64,000 nucleotides of DNA. Origin: Brachyspira pilosicoli P43/6/78. GTDB lineage: Bacteria > Spirochaetota > Brachyspiria > Brachyspirales > Brachyspiraceae. Where the stretch lies: assembly GCF_000325665.1 (NCBI RefSeq), contig NC_019908.1, positions 1,240,001 through 1,304,000 on the forward strand, given 5' to 3'. The position numbers and the translations under genes are program-made. The stretch's first letter is position 1. Each line of letters starts with the position of its first letter. The notes under the pieces were generated by a model. It searched no databases. It had not been told where the DNA came from and saw only the letters and a program-made list of their open reading frames with translations. Below, in pieces: positions 17,974-26,169 of this stretch.

Positions 17974-20556
17974 TTAAAATAAATCTGTTAATCTAAAATC
18001 CAAAATTATAAATACTAAAAAAGTATAAACAAATCTATTACTTATTGCTTTTTTAGCTTTTTTAAAATCAATAGTAATATTTATCAAATCATCATATTCA
18101 ATATCTTCATCAACTTTTGCAGACATCGTAAAAATATCTCCATCATTTGCTGTAAATGTATAGGTTATAGTATCATTATCTGCATCATTGCTATGCATTT
18201 CATATTTTTTAGCAAATGCCTTAAAAGCTCCGTAGCTTGCATCTATATTTTTTATTTTCTTTATTTCTTTTTTTAGATTACCTTTATTTAATTTTATAGA
18301 TGTAAATTGATTTATAGACTGTAATAATCCATTATCTTCAAGCTGTTTTCTCCATTTATCTATAGTTTTATCGTCCATTTCTATAGGGGTTGCTAAACTT
18401 ATAAAATTATCAGTATTAATTTTTACTTTTTTATTTTCACAGTTTAAATAATTTCCATTATTTGAATACATGAAAGTTGTTATAAAGTTATTATCTTTGT
18501 CATATAGATTCCATACTAAAGAAGATGAAAACTTATTCATTAAATAATTATCAATAAAAACTTCTTTAAATAAATCATAGCTTAATATATCGCCGTCTAT
18601 TAACATAATACTTAAAACATGTGAGCTATGATTAATAAACTTATCTACTTCTTTTCCTAATTCTTTTATTTCTTCTTTTAATTTTTTATCAAGATTTTGA
18701 GCTACCTTTTTTAATTCTTTATTATTTTTTCTATTAAATAAACTTAAAGTATAATCATTATTAACAATTAATTTATAATCTTCATTTAATATTTTTTCAC
18801 CTTTAGAATTAAATCCTAAATTAGCTGTACATCTTAATCTAAATTCAGTATAGCTAATATTCATTTTTTCAAGTAACTCATTAATCATTTCTACTACTTC
18901 TTTACGAATTGCACTTTTAGTTGAATTTATATATATTTTATATAATAAACTCTGAGCATATCTGCTTTCTATATTGAAGCTTATCATTGTAAGTAAATTT
19001 TTTGATTCAATAGTATACATTAATTCTGATATTTTCTTTAAAGCTTCATCTCCTCCATACATAGCATAAACAAAAGCAGTAATATATTCATCTTGATTTT
19101 TTAAATAAATTTCCTTAGTAAAATTCACAAATGATTTTAAATCAAGCAAATTAACCATATTATCAATTTTTTCTAATTTTTTAATAGTTTTCTTTAAAGA
19201 CAAATATTCTGAATATATATACTTTATAAGATTGATATTTACTTCTCTTGATTTATCTTTTATTAATACATGACAATTTTTTATAAACTCAAGTTTCTTA
19301 TCATATTTTTTAGCATTGTAATTTCTTTCAGCATATTTTTCTGCTTTTTCTATAGTTTTGAAATTATAATCGTTTGTAACAAATGAAAGCTCTGATGAAA
19401 AATCAGTTTCAAGTCTTTTTTTTAATCTTACAACTTTTTTATTTTTATCATCTGCAATAAGCTCATATATTTCTTTAACATTAAATTTTGTTATACTTAT
19501 AATATCGGCCTTAGGAAAAAATGCCTGCCTATATACTTGAATTCTTGTAGGTAATTTATCCATATCCTTATCATCACAAATTATATTTATAGCTTGTAAA
19601 CTGTCTAAATTCCAATTTGCTAAAGATTCATAATGATCAAACTTGCGTGCATAGGCAAACAACAACATTACACTAATGACATTTCTTGTATCCCATTTAT
19701 CAAGAGGCTGATTAAATTCTTCTGTAAAAGCAAACATATGCTCTATATTTGTTACTTTAGACATATTCCAGCTATTTAAAGGCTGATTAAATTTACCGCA
19801 TGCTCTAAATGCAAATTCCATACTTTCAACATTAGAAGTATCCCATTTATCTAAAGGCTGATTAAAATTTTCACAGTCCTCAAATATATGTTGCATATTT
19901 TTCACATTAGATATATCCCAATCATTAAGAGGCTGATCAAAAGCTTTACAATAACGAAAAGTCTTTGATAAATCTTCAACATTAGATACATTCCAATTAT
20001 TTATATTCTGATTAAATTTCAAAGCCACATTAAACATATTAGACATATCTTTAACATTAGAAACATCCCATTTGTCCAAAGGTTTATTAAATGCTTCACA
20101 GTTATGAAACATATCGCTCATATCTTTCACTTTAGATACATTCCAATTATTTAAAGGCTGATTAAACTTTTTAGCACCAAAAAACATGCCAGACATATTT
20201 TCCACATTTGAAACGTCCCATTTATTTAAAGGCTGATTAAAATATGTACAACCAGCAAACATATAAATCATGTTTTTCACTTTTGATACATTCCAATTAT
20301 TTAAATTAGAATTAAACTCTGTCATTGAATATTGTCCCAAAACATTGTAGTGCATATATGCAAACATATAAGACATATTCTCAACATTAGAAGTATCCCA
20401 CTCTTCTATGCCATCAAAATCTTTTCTTTTACTTTCATTAAAAAGGTCGCTCATATCTGTAATAAGACTTGTATCAATATCACCAAGTTTTATACCGTTG
20501 TTAGTGAATACTAATCTTTTTAATTCTTCTTTTGTTGTTGGTTTATATTTTTTCAT
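17974..20556 (-). CDS. BspA-like (DUF285) repeat protein with DUF4132-like C-terminal half
   Basis: Intact 860-residue protein. Residues 1-44 are a conserved leader (KPTTKEELKRLVF, then DTSLITDMSDLF). Residues about 45-320 hold roughly eleven degenerate 25-residue DUF285 repeats built on FNQPLNNWNVSKVKDMSDMF. From about 375 to the end there is a helical and mixed domain containing MYGGDEALKKISEL, SSLVWNLYDKDN and TPIEMDDKTIDKWRKQLED; this resembles the DUF4132/MolR C-terminal domain as I recall it. There is no signal peptide, lipobox or membrane segment, so the surface-protein label often given to BspA relatives is not supported. AGGAG lies before the ATG. It is 38 bp upstream of the frameshifted copy and likely shares its transcript. 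Role unknown. Confidence 0.82.
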   Translation of the reverse strand: MKKYKPTTKEELKRLVFTNNGIKLGDIDTSLITDMSDLFNESKRKDFDGIEEWDTSNVENMSYMFAYMHYNVLGQYSMTEFNSNLNNWNVSKVKNMIYMFAGCTYFNQPLNKWDVSNVENMSGMFFGAKKFNQPLNNWNVSKVKDMSDMFHNCEAFNKPLDKWDVSNVKDMSNMFNVALKFNQNINNWNVSNVEDLSKTFRYCKAFDQPLNDWDISNVKNMQHIFEDCENFNQPLDKWDTSNVESMEFAFRACGKFNQPLNSWNMSKVTNIEHMFAFTEEFNQPLDKWDTRNVISVMLLFAYARKFDHYESLANWNLDSLQAINIICDDKDMDKLPTRIQVYRQAFFPKADIISITKFNVKEIYELIADDKNKKVVRLKKRLETDFSSELSFVTNDYNFKTIEKAEKYAERNYNAKKYDKKLEFIKNCHVLIKDKSREVNINLIKYIYSEYLSLKKTIKKLEKIDNMVNLLDLKSFVNFTKEIYLKNQDEYITAFVYAMYGGDEALKKISELMYTIESKNLLTMISFNIESRYAQSLLYKIYINSTKSAIRKEVVEMINELLEKMNISYTEFRLRCTANLGFNSKGEKILNEDYKLIVNNDYTLSLFNRKNNKELKKVAQNLDKKLKEEIKELGKEVDKFINHSSHVLSIMLIDGDILSYDLFKEVFIDNYLMNKFSSSLVWNLYDKDNNFITTFMYSNNGNYLNCENKKVKINTDNFISLATPIEMDDKTIDKWRKQLEDNGLLQSINQFTSIKLNKGNLKKEIKKIKNIDASYGAFKAFAKKYEMHSNDADNDTITYTFTANDGDIFTMSAKVDEDIEYDDLINITIDFKKAKKAISNRFVYTFLVFIILDFRLTDLF

Positions 20557-20690
20557 AAATTCTCCTAAATATTAGTTAAATAAGTATATTAAAAATATTA
20601 TATACAACAAATATATATTTAATATTATTTTTTAAGTTAGATATCCTAGTTTTATAGTTCATATTATAAATATATATATATTTGAAATCT

Positions 20691-21593
20691 CTATCTAATA
20701 TAATTTTTTTGATAAAAATAACTTCTAACTTTATCTCTCAAGCTTTTATTTGGAATCCACCAAACTATAGAATTGATAATCTTTTTTTTAAATTTCTGTT
20801 TATATTTTAATCCACCAAAAGAAATCCATACTTTATTATTTTCTTCCCAATCTTTATTATATATTCCATCCCAAAATTTTAAATTCCAAGTATATGAATG
20901 AATTATAATAGCATCTTCAAGATTATCTAATACATATCTATTATATTTATCAGTAAAATCGGCAATATCAACATTAAATTCCTGAACCATCAAATTTAAT
21001 ATTATTTGATCGGCAGCTTTCCATTCATCTGATTTATTATAGCACCATTCTTTTATTCCATTTTTATTTTTAATCATTTTTTTATTAAAAAGTAGTACTC
21101 CAGAATTAAATACAATTTTCTCTATATTATATTTTAATTCTTTATCAGATATTGTTATAAAATTTTTATTTTCTAAATTCATTCTTATAGGTATTTTTTC
21201 AAAAGCCGCATACATATCATGTTCATTCATATCTAATATTTCTATTATATCTTTTTGTATTATTACATCTGTATCTAAATATAATACTTTATCATATTCA
21301 TTAAGTAAATCAAAAGCCTCATATCTAGCATGGGCCATAATTGTAAAATACCTTATAGCATTAGACTGACTATATTCATTACTAAAAATTTTATTAAAAT
21401 TATTTATAATAATATTTTTATATATCTTTTTCAATGCTTTTTCATTTCTTTTAGGCATATCTTTATCAATATACAATATAACATCATATTCATCTTCAGG
21501 AAGTGAAAAATGCTTTTTTAATCCTATTAAAACATTTCCTACAGCAAATATTTGATTTGCAGTTGAACATAAAAGAATGCCTAATTTTTTCAT
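20691..21593 (-). CDS. Family 8 glycosyltransferase
   Basis: 300 residues with the GT8 (LgtC/glycogenin-like) layout: an N-terminal Rossmann-type start MKKLGILLCSTANQIFAVGN, the DxD metal and sugar-nucleotide motif in VLYLDTDVIIQKDI near residue 104, FNSGVLLFNKK in the middle, AADQIILNLMV near 200 and a late HSYTWNLKFW segment. Such enzymes transfer hexose from UDP-sugars, often in lipo-oligosaccharide synthesis, and act at the cytoplasmic face. No membrane helix is seen. It sits between two BspA-like paralogues on the same strand with 93-134 bp gaps. Whether it modifies those proteins or an envelope glycan is not evident. Confidence 0.88.
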   Translation of the reverse strand: MKKLGILLCSTANQIFAVGNVLIGLKKHFSLPEDEYDVILYIDKDMPKRNEKALKKIYKNIIINNFNKIFSNEYSQSNAIRYFTIMAHARYEAFDLLNEYDKVLYLDTDVIIQKDIIEILDMNEHDMYAAFEKIPIRMNLENKNFITISDKELKYNIEKIVFNSGVLLFNKKMIKNKNGIKEWCYNKSDEWKAADQIILNLMVQEFNVDIADFTDKYNRYVLDNLEDAIIIHSYTWNLKFWDGIYNKDWEENNKVWISFGGLKYKQKFKKKIINSIVWWIPNKSLRDKVRSYFYQKNYIR

Positions 21594-21686
21594 TTTCTTA
21601 ATTTCCTTTTAGTGAAATGATACTTGATTAATATTTTTATTATACTATAAAACTAGATTAGTACTAGTATATTAATATTTTTATAT

Positions 21687-24254
21687 TTAAAATAAATCTG
21701 TTAATCTAAAATCATGAATCATTAATATTAATAAACTATAAATAAATCTTTTACTTGTCTCTTCTCCATTTTCAAAATAAACATTTATTTTTATTTTATC
21801 GCTATAGTTTGTATTTGCATTAACATCTGCTGTTATCAAAAAACTGTCTCCATCATCTGACTCAAATGAATATGACTTAATAACTTTATATCCTAAAAAA
21901 TCTGCATCCATATCATATCTGCTTCCAAAATTCTTAAAAGTAATATAGCTTATTTCAGTATTTTGAATTTTCTCTATTTCTTTTTGCAAATTATCTTTAT
22001 CTAGTTTTATAAGAGATAACTGCTCTAATGGCTGTGATAATTCATAATCTTCAAGCTGCTTTCTCCATTTAGATATAGTTTCATCGTCCATTTCTACAGG
22101 ACTTGCTAAACCCACAAAACTATTATTATCAATTTTTATCTCTTCATCATTAAAGTTTGAATAGCTTCCGTCTCCTGAATATCTAAAAGTTGTTAAAAAC
22201 TTATAATCTTTGTCATATAGATTCCATATTAATGTTGAAGCAAACTTATTCATCATTGTATTATCAACAAAAACATCTTTATAAAAATCATAACTGTATG
22301 TTTTGCCTTCTATTAGTAAAACACTTAAAATATGAGAAGTATTTTTTATAAAGTCAGCAACTTCTTTTCTTAAACTTTTTATCTCTTCTTTTAAATTCTC
22401 ATCAAAGTTTTGAGGAATCTTTTTTAATTCTTTATTATTTTTTATATCAAACAAGCTTAAAGAATAATCACTATTCAAAACCAATTTATAATTTTTATTC
22501 AATACTTTTTCACCTTTAGCATTAAATCCTAAATCAGATGAGTATCTTAATTGGAATTCATCATAGTCAATATCCATTTTTTCCATCACTTCGTCAATCA
22601 ATTTATCGGCTTCATAACGAACTTCAGATTTTTTTGTGCTTGTATATATTTTATACAATAACCTAAGTGCATACTTACTTTCACTATTTAATTTAATTAT
22701 TAAAAGAGAAAGTTTTGTATCTTGTTCTTTTTTATATATATTATATAAAGCTTCATCTCCTCCATATATTCCATAAATAAAAGCGGCTGTTTCTTTATTA
22801 TTTTCATCATAAACATTTTTAATAAACTCTATAAATGAATCTTTATCAAGTAAATTAATTATATTATCAATCTGCACTAATTTTTTTACATCTCTTTTAA
22901 GAAGCAAATATTCTAAATATATATATTTTAAAACTTTATTATCAACTTCTCTCGATTTATCTTTTATTACAACCTTATAATCATTTATAAAGCTTACTTT
23001 CTTATCATCTTTTTTATTATAATTATCTTCAACATACTTTTCTGCTTCTTCTATGGTTTTAAAATTATAATTATTAGTAACCGATGAAAGCTCTTCACTA
23101 AACTCACTTTCTAATCTCTTTTTTAATGACAAAACTTTTTTATTTGTGTCTTTCGATATAGCATTATATACTTCTCTTACATTCTCTTTTGTGATAGTTA
23201 AATAATCTTTATAAGAACCATAAAATGCTTGAAGATATGCCTTGATTCTTAAAGGCAACTCTTCATATCTGCCAAAGCATAAATTACTCATTTCTGATAC
23301 TTTACTTAAATCCCAATTTGATAATGAATCAAAACAATTATAACCTTTGGCAAAGTCAAACATTCCAAACATCGTTTTTAATTTTTTTGTATCCCATTTA
23401 TCCAAAGGCTGATTAAAAGATTCAGTACCGCGAAACATACATTCCATAGTTTTTACATTTGAAACATTCCAGCTATTTAAAGGCTGATTAAACTTTAAAG
23501 CCTCATTAAACATCTCATGCATGTTTTCAACCTTTGAAGTATTCCATTTATCTAAAGGCTGATTGAATTTGAAAGCACTTCTAAACATACCTTCCATAGT
23601 TTTTACTTTAGATACGTCCCAATCATTAAGAGACTGATTAAAATTAACGCATATACTAAACATGTAACCCATATCTTCAACTTTACTAACATTCCAATTA
23701 CTTATATCTTGATTAAATGCTTTAGCATAATTAAACATAGCTCTCATAGTTGTAACATTAGAAACGTCCCACTTATCTAAAGGCTGATTAAAACTTTCCG
23801 CTACCTGAAACATACCGCTCATATTTGTTACATTGGAAACATTCCAGTTATTTAAAGGCTGATTGAATTTTTTACAATTATCAAACATTCTAAACATATC
23901 CTCAACATTTGAAACGTCCCATTTATCTAAAGGCTGATTAAAATCATTACAATAATAAAACATAAAACTCATATGCTTAACTTTAGATACATTCCAATTA
24001 TTAAGATTACGATTAAACTTAGCTTTAGAACGGCTTTCAAAACTATCATAACTCATATATGCAAACATATAGGACATATCCTCAACATTAGAAACGTCCC
24101 AATCTTCTATACCTTCAAAATCTTTTCTGCTGCTTTTATAAAAAAGCTCGCTCATATCTGTTATAAGACTTGTATCTATATCATAAAGTTTTATTCCGTC
24201 AGTATATACTAATTTTTCTAATTCTTGTTTTGTTTTAGGTTTATATTTAGGCAT
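21687..24254 (-). CDS. BspA-like (DUF285) repeat protein with DUF4132-like C-terminal half
   Basis: Third paralogue, 855 residues from ATG 24254, which follows GGAG at good spacing; a farther in-frame start at 24296 would add 14 residues without a better site. The N-terminal leader (KPKTKQELEKLVYTDGIKLY) is followed by about eleven DUF285 repeats such as FNQPLDKWDVSNVTTM to about residue 330, then the shared C-terminal half with IYGGDEALYNIYKK, ASTLIWNLYDKD and SPVEMDDETISKWRKQLEDYE. No export signal is visible. The repeats hold several nearly identical 75-bp units, which would permit recombination within and between the three copies. Function unknown. Confidence 0.82.
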   Translation of the reverse strand: MPKYKPKTKQELEKLVYTDGIKLYDIDTSLITDMSELFYKSSRKDFEGIEDWDVSNVEDMSYMFAYMSYDSFESRSKAKFNRNLNNWNVSKVKHMSFMFYYCNDFNQPLDKWDVSNVEDMFRMFDNCKKFNQPLNNWNVSNVTNMSGMFQVAESFNQPLDKWDVSNVTTMRAMFNYAKAFNQDISNWNVSKVEDMGYMFSICVNFNQSLNDWDVSKVKTMEGMFRSAFKFNQPLDKWNTSKVENMHEMFNEALKFNQPLNSWNVSNVKTMECMFRGTESFNQPLDKWDTKKLKTMFGMFDFAKGYNCFDSLSNWDLSKVSEMSNLCFGRYEELPLRIKAYLQAFYGSYKDYLTITKENVREVYNAISKDTNKKVLSLKKRLESEFSEELSSVTNNYNFKTIEEAEKYVEDNYNKKDDKKVSFINDYKVVIKDKSREVDNKVLKYIYLEYLLLKRDVKKLVQIDNIINLLDKDSFIEFIKNVYDENNKETAAFIYGIYGGDEALYNIYKKEQDTKLSLLIIKLNSESKYALRLLYKIYTSTKKSEVRYEADKLIDEVMEKMDIDYDEFQLRYSSDLGFNAKGEKVLNKNYKLVLNSDYSLSLFDIKNNKELKKIPQNFDENLKEEIKSLRKEVADFIKNTSHILSVLLIEGKTYSYDFYKDVFVDNTMMNKFASTLIWNLYDKDYKFLTTFRYSGDGSYSNFNDEEIKIDNNSFVGLASPVEMDDETISKWRKQLEDYELSQPLEQLSLIKLDKDNLQKEIEKIQNTEISYITFKNFGSRYDMDADFLGYKVIKSYSFESDDGDSFLITADVNANTNYSDKIKINVYFENGEETSKRFIYSLLILMIHDFRLTDLF

Positions 24255-24385
24255 AATTCTATCTCCATATAGTTTATATAATATAATAGATATCATATAA
24301 ATTCACTATGTAAAAATATTTTTAATCACTATTATTTAATTAAAAAATTAATATACATATATATTAATAAAACTAATAAACTATA

Positions 24386-24414
24386 TTGACTAAAAAAGTT
24401 ATTTATGTTAATAT
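24386..24414 (+). promoter_or_regulatory. Promoter for tRNA-Ser and probably fliO
   Basis: TTGACT at 24386-24391 and TAATAT at 24409-24414 with 17-bp spacing. Transcription would begin about 20 bases before the tRNA. Confidence 0.6.
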
Positions 24415-24440
24415 AGATAAACTAATAATTGATAATATTT

Positions 24441-24526
24441 GGAGAGATGCCCGAGAGGCCGAAGGGAGCAGTTTGCTAAACTGTCGTAGGCAACCCCTAC
24501 CGCGGGTTCGAATCCCGCTCTCTCCG
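24441..24526 (+). tRNA. tRNA-Ser(GCU)
   Basis: The acceptor arms GGAGAGA and TCTCTCC pair over seven bases with G as discriminator. The anticodon stem GCAGT/ACTGT encloses TTGCTAA with anticodon GCT, reading AGC and AGU. The T-arm is GCGGG-TTCGAAT-CCCGC, and a long variable arm (CGTAGG to CCTACCG) marks a class II serine tRNA. CCA is not encoded. Confidence 0.96.
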
Positions 24527-24539
24527 CATTGGAATATCT

Positions 24540-25175
24540 GTGATAAAAAAAATATTATTATTTACTATACTCACCATATCTCTTCTATATTCACAAGATA
24601 CTAATAACATAACAAATGATACTACTCAATCAAATTATTTTAATATTCAAGAAAACACAATAAATAATACAAACAATGAACCTGCTATACTTCAAGATAT
24701 TAGAAATATAGAAAATAGAGCAAATGTCAGCACTACTTCTATGTTTATAAGAGCTATTATTGGTTTTATAGTAACATTGGTTGGAATATATATTGTTTTT
24801 GTGTATTTGAAAAACAAAAGCAAAAAGGTATCTGGTTCTAATGAAATTATAAAAGTATTAGCAACTACTGCTATAGCATCAAACAGATATGTTTCCATAA
24901 TAGAAATTGCAAATGAAATGTATTTAATATCAGTATCTGACCATAATATAAATTTGCTTTCAAAAATAGAAGATAAAGAAATGAAAGACCAAATAAAAAT
25001 GATGTACGTTAATTCTAAAGAAAATACAGTGGAAGATAGTTTTAAAAATATATTAGACCAAACTCTAACAATTTTCAAACAGCCAAAAATGAAAAAAGAA
25101 GATGCTCTAAAAACAACATCAGATATAAGAGAAAAATTAAAATCTCTAAATGAAAATAATAATAATAAAGAATAA
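24540..25175 (+). CDS. fliO: FliO-like flagellar export component
   Basis: 211 residues. A signal-like N-terminus (IKKILLFTILTISLLYSQ) is followed by a low-complexity Asn-rich linker, one membrane helix at about residues 67-90, then a short cytoplasmic domain with IKVLATTAIASNRYVSIIEI and MYLISVSDHNINLLSKIED. The last segments match the FliO pattern in which a hydrophobic strand precedes LL near a conserved glycine or serine. FliO assists assembly of the FliP core of the flagellar export gate, and spirochaetes need it for periplasmic flagella. The start is GTG 24540, only 13 bases after the tRNA. It is separated here from other flagellar genes. Confidence 0.72.
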   Translation: MIKKILLFTILTISLLYSQDTNNITNDTTQSNYFNIQENTINNTNNEPAILQDIRNIENRANVSTTSMFIRAIIGFIVTLVGIYIVFVYLKNKSKKVSGSNEIIKVLATTAIASNRYVSIIEIANEMYLISVSDHNINLLSKIEDKEMKDQIKMMYVNSKENTVEDSFKNILDQTLTIFKQPKMKKEDALKTTSDIREKLKSLNENNNNKE

Positions 25176-25261
25176 TATATACCCACTATACCCTTCTTGT
25201 TTTTTATACAAAATAATATATGATAAATATTAAATATCTTATTATAAAGGACTAGAGAATT

Positions 25262-26089
25262 ATGAATAAAAATATAATGATGATTATTTCACTTATTGTA
25301 ATAGCTTTTACTATTTCTTGTAATGATTCTTATGCTGCTATAAAATGGGAAAAAGATTTAGCTTCTGCTGTAAAAAAAGCCAAAGATAAAGATTTACCTA
25401 TAATGATAGATATATATACTGATTGGTGCAGTTGGTGTAAAGAATTAGATAAAAATACTTATGCTAACAAAGAAGTAATTGATGCTGCTAAAAAAATGGT
25501 ATCTGTTAAACTTAATCCGGAAACATCAAAAGAAGGTGCTGATATAGCTCAAAAATATGGAGTTCAAGGTTTTCCTACTATACTTTTTATTAGTCATGAT
25601 GGTTTTGTTTTAGAAAATGTAGGCGGATATGTTGAAGGTGAAAAGTTTGTACCATACATGAAAAATGCTCAAGAAAAGTTAAAAAAAATAAGAATTGTTC
25701 TTCAAAGTAAAGAGCCTAGTTTAGAAAAATTAGATTTATATATGGAATCTGGAAACGAAGAAGAATCTTCAAAAATATTTAATGCTTTATTAGAAAAAAA
25801 AGCTATATCAAAAGAAGCTATGTCTAAATATATATTAGGCTTTGGTTTGATGAGAGCACAAAAAAATGATTATGATACAGCTAATTCTTATTTTGACAGA
25901 ATTATAAAAGAATATCCTAACTCTCAAGAAGTTTATATAGCACATTATTATAAAGCAGTAACAATGGTGTTGGCAGGAGAAAAAGAAGAGCCTAAAAAAT
26001 ATTTAGAAAAATTATTAGACGACCCTAAAATACCAGAAGATATGAAAGTACAATACAACACATTATTATCATATATAAACGAAAATTAA
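25262..26089 (+). CDS. Thioredoxin-fold lipoprotein or periplasmic protein with C-terminal TPR-like helices
   Basis: 275 residues. The N-terminal signal ends near Cys20 (FTISC), consistent with a relaxed spirochaete lipobox; cleavage after SYA at 25 is an alternative. The thioredoxin domain spans about 27-140 with the active site CSWC at 56-59, preceded by DIYTDW, and the cis-proline segment GVQGFPTILF. The C-terminal third looks like tetratricopeptide helices (AQKNDYDTANSYFDRIIKEYPNS as a core). It probably reduces or isomerises disulfides outside the cytoplasm, or feeds electrons to cytochrome maturation. AAAGGA precedes the ATG. Confidence 0.85.
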   Translation: MNKNIMMIISLIVIAFTISCNDSYAAIKWEKDLASAVKKAKDKDLPIMIDIYTDWCSWCKELDKNTYANKEVIDAAKKMVSVKLNPETSKEGADIAQKYGVQGFPTILFISHDGFVLENVGGYVEGEKFVPYMKNAQEKLKKIRIVLQSKEPSLEKLDLYMESGNEEESSKIFNALLEKKAISKEAMSKYILGFGLMRAQKNDYDTANSYFDRIIKEYPNSQEVYIAHYYKAVTMVLAGEKEEPKKYLEKLLDDPKIPEDMKVQYNTLLSYINEN

Positions 26090-26106
26090 TAAAATTTATA
26101 ATCAAA

Positions 26107-26142
26107 TAAAAAAAGAGGTATAGCAAAACTATATCTCTTTTT
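26107..26142. terminator. Bidirectional terminator
   Basis: AGAGGTATAG and CTATATCTCT pair around CAAAA, with an A-run before and a T-run after, between convergent genes. Confidence 0.85.
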
Positions 26143-26169
26143 TATTTTTAAATTAATTCATAATAACTT

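Noticed and set aside
17030-24130. Regular 75-bp repeats considered as a CRISPR array or satellite
   Set aside because: They are in frame, degenerate at third positions and encode the DUF285 protein repeat.
24692-25186. Open frame of 164 codons antisense to fliO
   Set aside because: It lacks a start signal and family features; the plus frame has a signal peptide, membrane helix and FliO motifs.
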